Below, in pieces: positions 1-5,880 of a stretch of DNA of 5,933 nt. Origin of the DNA: Firmicutes bacterium CAG:475 (lineage in GTDB: Bacteria; Bacillota; Clostridia; Christensenellales; CAG-917); NCBI GenBank assembly GCA_000434435.1, contig FR895570.1:1-5933 (forward strand). The letters are read 5' to 3'. The notes beneath the pieces are model-generated. The model saw only the letters and a list, made by a program, of their open reading frames with translations. It ran no database searches and was not told where the DNA came from. The number at the start of each line of letters is the position of its first letter. Within the stretch, counting starts at the first letter, position 1. Position numbers and translations under genes: made by a program.

Positions 1-707
1 GCGGTCACAGTTCTCAACCGCCAAAGCATACTCCCATCGCAAGACTTGCGGCATTTGTAAACTACTGCGAGCATCACACCGTATTCAAACCTCGCATGTC
101 GAAAGCGGCAAAAGCAATGATTTACGGCCTCGGCGACGCTGTTTCCGCTCCGCTTAAAGTATTTTGCAAAACAATCGGTATAAACGGATGGTGGGTGTCA
201 AGACTTGCGCCAAAAATCAACGCGTCCTACGGCAACAGCATGTTCGCAACGTCAATGGTGTTCACCATGTCAAACGGTGCTTCCGCTCCGAACGTAATTC
301 CGCAAGACGCATGGGTTGTTGCAAACTTGCGCTTTGCTCCCACCGACAAGAGCGAAGATTGCTTCAAAATACTTAAGAAAATCGCAAAAAAATTCGATCT
401 CGAAATGGAAGTTTTGCAATCGCGCGAGGCATCTCCGATGATCGACATCAAGGGCGAAGGTTACAATATGTACAAAAAGGCTCTGAACGAGGCATTCCCC
501 GACGCAGCCGTTGTCCCCTATCTCATGTTCGGAGGCACGGATTGTCGCATAATGCAACAAATCGCAACAAACGCAATACGTTGCACGCCTTGTCCGCTCT
601 CCTTTGACCAACTCGGGGGTATGCACGCATCCAACGAAAACGTCGATATCAAATCAATCGAGCAATGCGTGAATTTCTTTGTTAAATTCATCAGGAATTA
701 TAAGTAA
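1..707 (+). CDS. M20 family metallopeptidase (carboxypeptidase S / PM20D1-like), 3' part only
   Basis: The reading frame is open from the left edge (first full codon at 3) to a TAA at 705-707, giving 234 visible codons. The start and the first half of the catalytic domain lie outside the window. The visible part begins inside the motif GHSSQPPKHT, which resembles the GGHSS-PP segment that opens the dimerisation (lid) domain of carboxypeptidase S-like M20 enzymes. The second half of the catalytic domain follows, with GGTDCR (531-548) in place of the usual GGTDSR. GGMHASNEN (around 615-641) carries a His at 624-626 in the position of the last metal ligand of the family. Family members are di-zinc hydrolases that cleave or condense N-acyl amino acids or peptides; the substrate cannot be told here. 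The C-terminal half is rich in Cys, including CTPC. It is convergent with the K+ operon and shows no functional link to it. Family assignment is firm, substrate unknown. Confidence 0.88.
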   Translation, partial: GHSSQPPKHTPIARLAAFVNYCEHHTVFKPRMSKAAKAMIYGLGDAVSAPLKVFCKTIGINGWWVSRLAPKINASYGNSMFATSMVFTMSNGASAPNVIPQDAWVVANLRFAPTDKSEDCFKILKKIAKKFDLEMEVLQSREASPMIDIKGEGYNMYKKALNEAFPDAAVVPYLMFGGTDCRIMQQIATNAIRCTPCPLSFDQLGGMHASNENVDIKSIEQCVNFFVKFIRNYK

Positions 708-729
708 CTTTTCGATTTACAAACATCAC

Positions 730-755
730 AAAAAGCATGCCTCGGCATGCTTTTT
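730..755. terminator. Bidirectional intrinsic terminator between convergent genes
   Basis: A perfect 11-bp inverted repeat, AAAAAGCATGC and GCATGCTTTTT, surrounds a CTCG tetraloop. The GC-rich core is flanked by five A on one side and five T on the other, so the hairpin ends in a U run on whichever strand is transcribed. It lies 22 nt after the stop of the M20 peptidase gene and 73 nt after the kdpE stop, and so can end both convergent transcripts. The U run is short and is interrupted by GCA before more T on the plus strand. Confidence 0.85.
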
Positions 756-828
756 GCATTTTTGGATATGCAGTTTTATAAGTGTACCAAAGATGTGCCG
801 CTAACTTTGGATAAACAAGTTGTATATT

Positions 829-1524
829 CTATGCTTTTACCATTCTGTAACCAATACCGACGTGAGTTTGAATATATTGCGGCGAATCGGCAGACGGTTC
901 GATTTTTTTGCGTAAAGTAGCCATAAATACACGCAGAGATGCAATATTGCTTTCCCATGCCGCGCCCCATATTTTTTGCGTAATAAAAGTGTGGGTAAGC
1001 ACTTTTCCGACGTTTCTCGACAGCAAACAAAGCAATTTATACTCGATTGGGGTGAGGTGGAGTTCTTCATCGCTTAAATATGCGCACCCTGCTGCGTAAT
1101 CTATTTTCAGATTTCCGTTCACAAAAACCGACTCGGACTTGTTCGCCGATTGCATTGCGGACAATCTTCTTTCCGTGACGCGAATTCTGGCAAGCAATTC
1201 TTGTACCGAAAACGGTTTTGTCAGATAATCGTCAGCCCCGGCATCGAGCGCGTCAATCTTATCTTGATCTTCGGCTCGAGCGCTGATTACTATAATCGGC
1301 ATTTCCGACCATGTGCGTATTTTTTTGATAACGTCCACGCCGTCTATATCCGGCAAACCCAAATCGAGCAGAACGACGTTCGGATTATTCGAAGACGCTT
1401 GCATAACGGCGTTTTCTCCGTTCGTCGCGGTAATATAATCGTAACCGTGCGTTTTCAAAGTCGTTCCGATAAGATTACGGACGGGTGCGTCGTCTTCCAC
1501 AACTAAAATCAGTAAATTATTCAT
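829..1524 (-). CDS. kdpE: KdpE-type response regulator (OmpR/PhoB family)
   Basis: A 231-residue cytoplasmic transcription factor and probable phosphorylation partner of the kinase encoded just upstream. Residues 1-120 form the receiver domain: acidic pocket E10-D11-D12, phospho-acceptor D54 in LLDLGLPD, S81 and K103 in the TKPF motif. Residues from about 132 to 231 form the winged-helix DNA-binding domain, with LTPIEYKLL (157-165), the recognition helix around SLRVFMATLRKK (196-207) and the wing VGIGYRM near the end. The wording of the output domain (LTPIEYKLL, LRVFMATLRKKIE) is that of KdpE rather than of PhoB or OmpR, and length is normal. The ATG at 1524-1522 overlaps the end of kdpD by 8 nt and follows a GAGGTGG site (1537-1531) with 6-nt spacing inside the kdpD coding region, so translation is probably coupled and yields matched. 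In other bacteria KdpE activates kdpFABC; that operon is not in this window, and the target here is inferred to include the Ktr operon itself. Confidence 0.93.
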   Translation of the reverse strand: MNNLLILVVEDDAPVRNLIGTTLKTHGYDYITATNGENAVMQASSNNPNVVLLDLGLPDIDGVDVIKKIRTWSEMPIIVISARAEDQDKIDALDAGADDYLTKPFSVQELLARIRVTERRLSAMQSANKSESVFVNGNLKIDYAAGCAYLSDEELHLTPIEYKLLCLLSRNVGKVLTHTFITQKIWGAAWESNIASLRVFMATLRKKIEPSADSPQYIQTHVGIGYRMVKA

Positions 1525-3487
1525 GAATTTCCACCTCTCCTACGGGCAATGTAAAGGCAAATATCGCGCCGTGCGGAATGTTATCGGCAATCGTTATTTC
1601 TCCGCCGTGTGCGTTTATGATTGATTTGCATAACGAAAGCCCCAGACCGATACTACGGCGACAATCGCTAATTCTATTTGCACCCGTATAAAACATATCG
1701 AACACCCGTGATTTTTGTTCGTCGGGAATTCCGAGTCCGTTATCCGCCACGCTTATGCAAACCATACTTCCGTTTCTTTTTGCCGTAATCGTAATTTGCG
1801 AATCGGAGGGCGTGTATTTAATAGCGTTGTCCAAAAGATTGATTAAAACCTGCACAATAAGTCGGGCATCCATTTGAGCAAGAAGCAAGTCGTCGGGCTG
1901 GATGACGGTGATTTTTTGTTTTTCGCTTTTCACATGAACATGTTTCAGTGCCTCATCGATTACATCACCGACAAGTTCGGTTGTTAAATTTATATTCATT
2001 CTGCCTTCTTCAAGTCGCGTTACGGAAAGTAAATTCTCAACCAGATTGATAAGCCAAAGAGAATCATCATAAATATCTTCGTAGATTTGCTTTTTCGTGA
2101 TATCGTCAATATCGTTGCCGTTTGAAATCAGATTGCTTGCATTCCCGGAAATGGAAGTAAGCGGAGTCCGCAAGTCGTGCGATATGGAACGTAGCAGGTT
2201 TGCGCGCAATTGTTCGTTTTTTGCCAAAACTGCGGCGCGTTCGCGTTCTTTTGCGTTTACAATTCCGTCAACAGCGAGCGCACATTCTCCTATAACGGAA
2301 TTTACAATGCTTTCATCAAAGGCATCAATCGGATTGTTCCCGACAAAAACTCCTATTGCCCCGTAGTTTTTGCCGTTTTTACATATTGGGAAAAACGTAT
2401 AGTCGTTTTCAGAGAAAATGCTTGTTCCCTTTCCTGCTTTTACGTTGTTTTTGATGACTTGCAGAAGTATTTGTTCGCAGTCTTGCGGCATAATGATTGT
2501 GTCTTTTTCTGTTGGAAGCGAGCAACGACATTGAGATTTGTCATCGAATACAATCACCGTTCGGTTTAACAGTTTTTTCAATTGATTTGCAGTAACACAA
2601 AATATTTTACTTTCGTCGGATGCTTGTTGAATCAACTGATTGGCATCAAACAAAATCTTTGTTCTGTATGCCGTTTGAGTTGCCTGACGTTCACGCGTTT
2701 TAAGTTTTTCCGCAGTGCCGCCTATAACAAGAGATGCAACGAGCATAATCACAAAAGTAACGGGATATCCGTTGCCGTACGCTAACAGCGAAAACCTGGG
2801 TTCTGTAAACAAAAAATTAAAGAGCAATACACTCACGACAGATGAGAGCACCCAACAAATCTTGCTTTCGGTCAATATGGCGGTGATGAGAATTCCGAGC
2901 ATATAAACGGTTATAATGTTTGCATCGGTAAAGCCAAATTTTGAGAATATATAACCAAGAAGCGTTGCAATCGAAAGGACTATTGTCGAAACGATTACCC
3001 CCTTTACAATTTTGAAAAATGCCGGCTTTTCAAAGACTTTTGCCTTTCCTTTGGGCAGAACGGCATCGCTGTCGGGTATAATATGTATATCGACATTTGG
3101 GGCGAGAGATATTAGTTTTTCCGTCAAAGTGGGCTGCAAAGCTAAACGTTTTTTGTTTACAACGCTTCTTCCGATGACTATTTTCGTAACGCCTGAAAGA
3201 CGTGCATATTCCGCAATTTGAAAAGGAATATCGTCACCGCATACCGTAGTGACGGATGCTCCGCATTCTTCTGCAAAATGTATATTGGAAAGCAATCGCT
3301 CTTTGTCTTTTGACTCCAATGATGCAGCGGAGGGCGTTTTTATGTACAATGCGGAAAACATTGCGCCGAACGCTTTTGCCATGGATGATGCCGTTTGTAT
3401 TATTTTCGTGTTCGAAGGCGATGAGGATATACAAACCAAAATATGTTCGGCATTTTTGTCTGTATTTTTATTGCGATTGTCTGACAA
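1517..3487 (-). CDS. kdpD: KdpD-type sensor histidine kinase lacking the N-terminal KdpD domain
   Basis: A membrane sensor kinase of 656 residues. Domains in order: USP domain (about 14-140), four-helix DUF4118 membrane domain (spans near 160-180, 190-206, 210-227, 243-258, with the family signature FNFLFTEPRFSL at 223-234), a basic post-membrane stretch (K261, K263, R265, R267, R275), a GAF-like region (about 285-410), the HisKA dimerisation helix with phospho-acceptor H437 in SISHDLRTPLT, and the HATPase domain with N550/N554 (N box), DNGLGIP (582-588) and GLGLS (614-618). All catalytic motifs are intact. Classical KdpD (about 890 residues) has an extra N-terminal domain of about 200 residues with Walker motifs; it is absent. 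The USP domain has S21-x-S23, 20 residues, then FSALY (44-48), matching the c-di-AMP motif SxS-X20-FTAxY known from S. aureus KdpD. The start is TTG at 3487-3485, 10 nt after AGGAGG; the next in-frame ATG (M36) would cut this motif, so TTG is preferred. It lies 53 nt after the small membrane gene and overlaps kdpE by 8 nt. K+ sensing is known for the family; the target here is inferred. Confidence 0.93.
   Translation of the reverse strand: MSDNRNKNTDKNAEHILVCISSSPSNTKIIQTASSMAKAFGAMFSALYIKTPSAASLESKDKERLLSNIHFAEECGASVTTVCGDDIPFQIAEYARLSGVTKIVIGRSVVNKKRLALQPTLTEKLISLAPNVDIHIIPDSDAVLPKGKAKVFEKPAFFKIVKGVIVSTIVLSIATLLGYIFSKFGFTDANIITVYMLGILITAILTESKICWVLSSVVSVLLFNFLFTEPRFSLLAYGNGYPVTFVIMLVASLVIGGTAEKLKTRERQATQTAYRTKILFDANQLIQQASDESKIFCVTANQLKKLLNRTVIVFDDKSQCRCSLPTEKDTIIMPQDCEQILLQVIKNNVKAGKGTSIFSENDYTFFPICKNGKNYGAIGVFVGNNPIDAFDESIVNSVIGECALAVDGIVNAKERERAAVLAKNEQLRANLLRSISHDLRTPLTSISGNASNLISNGNDIDDITKKQIYEDIYDDSLWLINLVENLLSVTRLEEGRMNINLTTELVGDVIDEALKHVHVKSEKQKITVIQPDDLLLAQMDARLIVQVLINLLDNAIKYTPSDSQITITAKRNGSMVCISVADNGLGIPDEQKSRVFDMFYTGANRISDCRRSIGLGLSLCKSIINAHGGEITIADNIPHGAIFAFTLPVGEVEIHE
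1531..1541 (-). promoter_or_regulatory. Ribosome binding site of kdpE inside the kdpD 3' end
   Basis: On the minus strand the sequence reads AGGAGAGGTGG, then 6 nt, then ATG. The site lies within the last codons of kdpD (Val-Gly-Glu-Val-Glu), so ribosomes ending kdpD can restart on kdpE. Confidence 0.75.
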
Positions 3488-3497
3488 ATTCTATCGA

Positions 3498-3503
3498 CCT
3501 CCT
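3498..3503 (-). promoter_or_regulatory. Strong ribosome binding site that fixes the TTG start of kdpD
   Basis: AGGAGG on the minus strand, preceded by a run of A and followed after 10 nt by TTG (3487-3485). No in-frame ATG is available until codon 36. The site is the main support for the N-terminus chosen for KdpD. Confidence 0.75.
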
Positions 3504-3504
3504 T

Positions 3505-3540
3505 TTTTTATATAATAACATCGGTTGCTAAATCCTACAA
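3505..3540 (-). promoter_or_regulatory. Possible weak internal promoter before kdpD
   Basis: In the 53-nt gap after the small membrane gene the minus strand has TTGTAG (3540-3535), a 17-nt spacer and TATTAT (3517-3512). The -10 matches the sigma-70 consensus at 5 of 6 positions and the -35 at only 3 of 6. It would give an 18-nt leader just including the AGGAGG site. If real, it would allow kinase and regulator to be made separately from the transporter. AT-rich gaps often give such matches by chance. Confidence 0.25.
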
Positions 3541-3732
3541 CTACATTCTTTTGAACCGACAATAAATTCTACCGGTTTTTCTTTTTTTGTCTTTGCCCCT
3601 TATGCAAACAGTCGATTTCGCATTGTTTTTTCGGACACAAGTCCTATATAGGTACTTATCGAGTTGTACCATCACGACAAAACCGATAGCGATTGCAAGA
3701 AGTGCCAATAGCACAAACATAATATCCGACAT
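3541..3732 (-). CDS. Small single-span membrane protein coupled to ktrA, function unknown
   Basis: A 63-residue protein starting at ATG 3732-3730, one base after the ktrA stop (TAAGATG), and ending at TAG 3543-3541. Residues 4-22 are a continuous hydrophobic helix (IMFVLLALLAIAIGFVVMV), followed by QLDKYLYR and a strongly basic tail: residues 26-63 hold 15 Lys/Arg and a single Asp. By the positive-inside rule the tail should be cytoplasmic. Three Cys (32, 43, 58) lie in the tail. There is no clear Shine-Dalgarno site, so translation probably depends on ribosomes finishing ktrA. An in-frame ATG at 3780 would give 79 residues but lies inside ktrA; 3732 is preferred. I do not recognise the family. 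The short N-terminal helix ending in a charged LD-K motif loosely recalls KdpF and other tiny membrane partners of K+ transporters; this is only a resemblance. The tail uses several rare-type codons (AGG, AGA, ATA), so the C-terminus may be less conserved. The hydrophobic segment, the exact junction and its place in the operon make a real gene likely. Confidence 0.65.
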   Translation of the reverse strand: MSDIMFVLLALLAIAIGFVVMVQLDKYLYRTCVRKNNAKSTVCIRGKDKKRKTGRIYCRFKRM

Positions 3733-3733
3733 C

Positions 3734-4387
3734 TTATATTTCAAAACACTTTTTGATAAATTTATACTCGCCAAGAACAAGCAAAGACATGTTTTGCGAA
3801 AGCATTGTTTCCGGTGTTATGACAGCGTTTATTTTTCCGTTTGCTTTTGTTGCAATTATATTTATGTTGTATTTTTTTCTTATATCGATTTCGCCTATAG
3901 TCTTGCCTATCCAATTTTTTGGCACAGAGACTTCGAAAATAGAACATGAGTCGGATAACTCTATATAATCGAGAATGTGGTCAGAGCTGTAACGTATTGC
4001 CGTCCATATGGCAAGTTGTTTTTCGGGATAAATGATTTCGTCTGCGCCGTTACGCAGAAGAAATTTTGCCTGCACATCCTGTTCTGCACGCGACACAACC
4101 TTTTGCGCTCCCATTTCCTTTAATAAACATGTTGTTTCAAGGGAACTTTGAAAGTTACCGCCGATAGTTACAATGCAGACGTCATAGTTTTTTACGCCAA
4201 GTGATTTTAACAATGATTCGTTTGTGCTATCGCCGATCAACCCGTTAGTTACATAGGGCATAGCATCGTTTATCCTTTCTTCGTTTTCGTCGATCGCCAT
4301 GATTTCGTGTCCTAATTCGTGCAATTTCATCGCAATATATTTTCCGAACCGTCCGAGACCTATCAATAAAATGGATTTTGTTTTCAT
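3734..4387 (-). CDS. ktrA: KtrA-type RCK protein, K+ channel gating subunit
   Basis: A 217-residue cytoplasmic regulator, close to B. subtilis KtrA in length (about 220) and half the size of E. coli TrkA, which has two RCK modules. The RCK_N Rossmann domain (1 to about 125) has GLGRFG (10-15) for the nucleotide phosphates, D33 at the end of strand 2 for the ribose, GD at 52-53, and E122 in YPEKQ, corresponding to the Glu that helps hold a cation between nucleotides in B. subtilis KtrA. The RCK_C domain (about 140-217) has R170, N176 and P192 in IRKKYNIN and TPET. This is the spacing of residues at the c-di-AMP site of S. aureus KtrA. Family knowledge: an octameric ring under the KtrB dimer, opened by ATP and closed by ADP. 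The ATG (4387-4385) follows AGGAGG (4400-4395) by 7 nt; that site begins at the last base of the ktrB stop, so the junction reads TAAGGAGG. The gene ends one base before the small membrane gene. Confidence 0.93.
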   Translation of the reverse strand: MKTKSILLIGLGRFGKYIAMKLHELGHEIMAIDENEERINDAMPYVTNGLIGDSTNESLLKSLGVKNYDVCIVTIGGNFQSSLETTCLLKEMGAQKVVSRAEQDVQAKFLLRNGADEIIYPEKQLAIWTAIRYSSDHILDYIELSDSCSIFEVSVPKNWIGKTIGEIDIRKKYNINIIATKANGKINAVITPETMLSQNMSLLVLGEYKFIKKCFEI

Positions 4388-4394
4388 ATAAAAA

Positions 4395-4400
4395 CCTCCT
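4395..4400 (-). promoter_or_regulatory. ktrA ribosome binding site overlapping the ktrB stop
   Basis: AGGAGG on the minus strand shares its first A with the TAA stop of ktrB and lies 7 nt before the ktrA ATG. The arrangement favours re-initiation and a fixed ratio of pore to gating subunit. Confidence 0.8.
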
Positions 4401-5728
4401 TAACCGACTGCGATTGTATCCGTCGGCAATTTTGCCACTTGTTTTTTATTTGTGCCGAAAGCGGCATATATCAATGTCAATCCGCCTACGCGTCCGAAAA
4501 ACATCAAGATGATCAAAATCAATTTGGATGCGATTCCGAGCGTCGGGGTAATTCCGAGCGTAAGTCCTACCGTGCCGACAGCGGATGCGGTTTCGAAAAG
4601 ACAGGACGTAATAGGTAGATTTTCAATTGCGCTTATAGCCATTCCTCCAAATAAGAAGAGAGTTATGTACATCATAAATATTGCCGAAGCCGTCTTCACA
4701 GTTCCATCGTCGACGCTTCGTTTCATAAGTTCTGCATTGTCTTTTTTTCTGAATACGGAGAAAGCGGAAGAAAATAAAACCGCTATCGTCGTCGTTTTCA
4801 TACCGCCTGCCGTCGAACCGGGCGACCCGCCTATCAACATAAGAATAATCATCAGGTATAATCCCGTATCGCTGATTGCCGTAAGATCTACCGTATTAAA
4901 CCCTGCCGTTCTCGGCGTCACCGATTGAAACAAAGACGCAAGTATTCGCTTACCGACAGGCATATCGCTGAATTCAAAAAAGAAGAAGTATATTGCGGGC
5001 AAAACAATAAGTACGGCGGTTACAATCAATACCACTTTGCTTTGCGTGCGATATTCTTTTATTCTCCACTTGTGTTTGCAAACGTCTTCCCATACCAAAA
5101 AACCGATACCGCCGATAATAATCAGCAACATAATCGTAATATTGATGACGGGTTGTGCGGAATAGTGAGTGATAGAAGTAAATTCTCCGCTTTTCGTCCC
5201 CATAATATCGAATCCGGCATTGCAGAACGCCGACACGGAATGGAAAATCGACAGCCAAATACCTTCTGCGCCGTAATCTATACAAAATACAGGCATCATA
5301 ACAAGTGCGCCGATAAGTTCAATCAAAAAAATTCCCTTGATTATAAATCCGGTCAGGCGGACTATTCCGCTCACATTTGGTGCGGAAATTGCGTTTTTCA
5401 TCGTTTCGCGGCTGAATAAACCGATTTTTTTGCCCGAAATAACGGCAAGAGAGACTGCAATAGTAACAACGCCCATACCGCCGATTTGAATCAGCAACAA
5501 TATGACAATTTGACCGAATATCGTCCAGTACGTTGCAGTATCGAACACAATAAGTCCCGTTACGCATACTGCGGATGTTGATGTAAACAGGGCATCTATA
5601 AAAGGCGTCCATTCATGATTTTTTGAAGAAATCGGCAAAGACAATAAAAATGCGCCAAGCAAAACAACACCGGCAAATCCTAATAGTATTATTTGAAAAG
5701 ACGATAGTTTCTTTTTGGGTGTTTTCAT
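4400..5728 (-). CDS. ktrB: KtrB/TrkH-type K+ transporter, pore subunit
   Basis: A 442-residue integral membrane protein of the SKT superfamily (TrkH/KtrB/HKT) for K+ uptake. Length fits KtrB (about 445) better than TrkH (about 483), and the partner downstream is a single-module KtrA. All four M1-P-M2 repeats are visible by their pore loops: TSTSAVCVTGL (49-59), FHSVSAFCNAGF (162-173), FQSVTPRTAGFN (267-278) and FETASAVGTVGL (378-389). The filter glycines are G58, G172, G276 and G388. The gating loop in repeat 3 is GGSPGSTAGGMKTTT (300-314), followed by basic and charged residues, and repeat 4 has R413 in FFGRVGGLT. The C-terminus PTDTIAVG is the usual KtrB tail that contacts KtrA. The start is taken as ATG 5728-5726, preceded by GAGG (5737-5734) at useful distance. 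A TTG four codons upstream (5740) is in frame but would place the ribosome site inside the gene. It is first in the operon. Family members are typically Na+-stimulated; ion preference here is not shown by sequence. Confidence 0.94.
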   Translation of the reverse strand: MKTPKKKLSSFQIILLGFAGVVLLGAFLLSLPISSKNHEWTPFIDALFTSTSAVCVTGLIVFDTATYWTIFGQIVILLLIQIGGMGVVTIAVSLAVISGKKIGLFSRETMKNAISAPNVSGIVRLTGFIIKGIFLIELIGALVMMPVFCIDYGAEGIWLSIFHSVSAFCNAGFDIMGTKSGEFTSITHYSAQPVINITIMLLIIIGGIGFLVWEDVCKHKWRIKEYRTQSKVVLIVTAVLIVLPAIYFFFFEFSDMPVGKRILASLFQSVTPRTAGFNTVDLTAISDTGLYLMIILMLIGGSPGSTAGGMKTTTIAVLFSSAFSVFRKKDNAELMKRSVDDGTVKTASAIFMMYITLFLFGGMAISAIENLPITSCLFETASAVGTVGLTLGITPTLGIASKLILIILMFFGRVGGLTLIYAAFGTNKKQVAKLPTDTIAVG

Positions 5729-5731
5729 GCA

Positions 5732-5738
5732 ATACCTC
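5732..5738 (-). promoter_or_regulatory. Ribosome binding site of ktrB
   Basis: The minus strand reads TGAGGTATTGC and then ATG. The TGAGG core lies 5-6 nt before ATG 5728 and supports that codon over the in-frame TTG at 5740-5738, which overlaps the site. Confidence 0.65.
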
Positions 5739-5753
5739 AATTCTGTTTATCGG

Positions 5754-5763
5754 TATCATGATA
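5754..5763. repeat. Perfect 10-bp palindrome upstream of ktrB
   Basis: TATCATGATA is a perfect palindrome about 25 nt before the ktrB start, just ahead of its ribosome site. It could be an operator half or a chance match in AT-rich DNA; no function is shown. Confidence 0.3.
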
Positions 5764-5851
5764 TTGTTTTTTGTATAAAGATAGCATTAGGTTTTTTGTG
5801 AAAGGTATTAAGATTTTATAAAAGTAAATGCCATTCTATTTTGAAATCATG

Positions 5852-5880
5852 CGACTATCATAATCTATAATGTTGCGTCG
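5852..5880. repeat. Imperfect inverted repeat in the operon leader
   Basis: On the plus strand CGAC-tat-CAT and ATG-ttgc-GTCG face each other around an AT-rich centre, with the inner 14 bp (CATAATCTATAATG) symmetric at 10 of 14 positions. It overlaps a candidate -10 box (5862-5857), a place where an operator would be expected. Arms are short and imperfect, so this is tentative. Confidence 0.25.

Noticed and set aside
787..810. CCAAAG...CTTTGG hairpin after kdpE
   Set aside because: Six base pairs with a 12-nt loop and no T run on the minus strand; the stronger hairpin at 730-755 explains termination.
2097..2569. Two overlapping plus-strand open frames inside kdpD
   Set aside because: They lie opposite the GAF and HisKA regions of an intact kinase; compositional shadows with no domain signature.
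1517..3487. KdpD as a broken or frameshifted gene
   Set aside because: The frame is continuous, has its own ribosome site and all kinase motifs, and the upstream gene leaves no remnant of the missing domain, so it is a short natural form.
4452..4928. 158-codon open frame on the plus strand
   Set aside because: It lies antisense to the core of ktrB, whose pore motifs are unambiguous. It has no ribosome site and reads as a low-complexity, Ile/Pro-rich shadow.
4925..5419. 164-codon open frame on the plus strand
   Set aside because: It is antisense to the first half of ktrB, resembles no family I know and has no fitting ribosome site; open by codon bias of the opposite strand.
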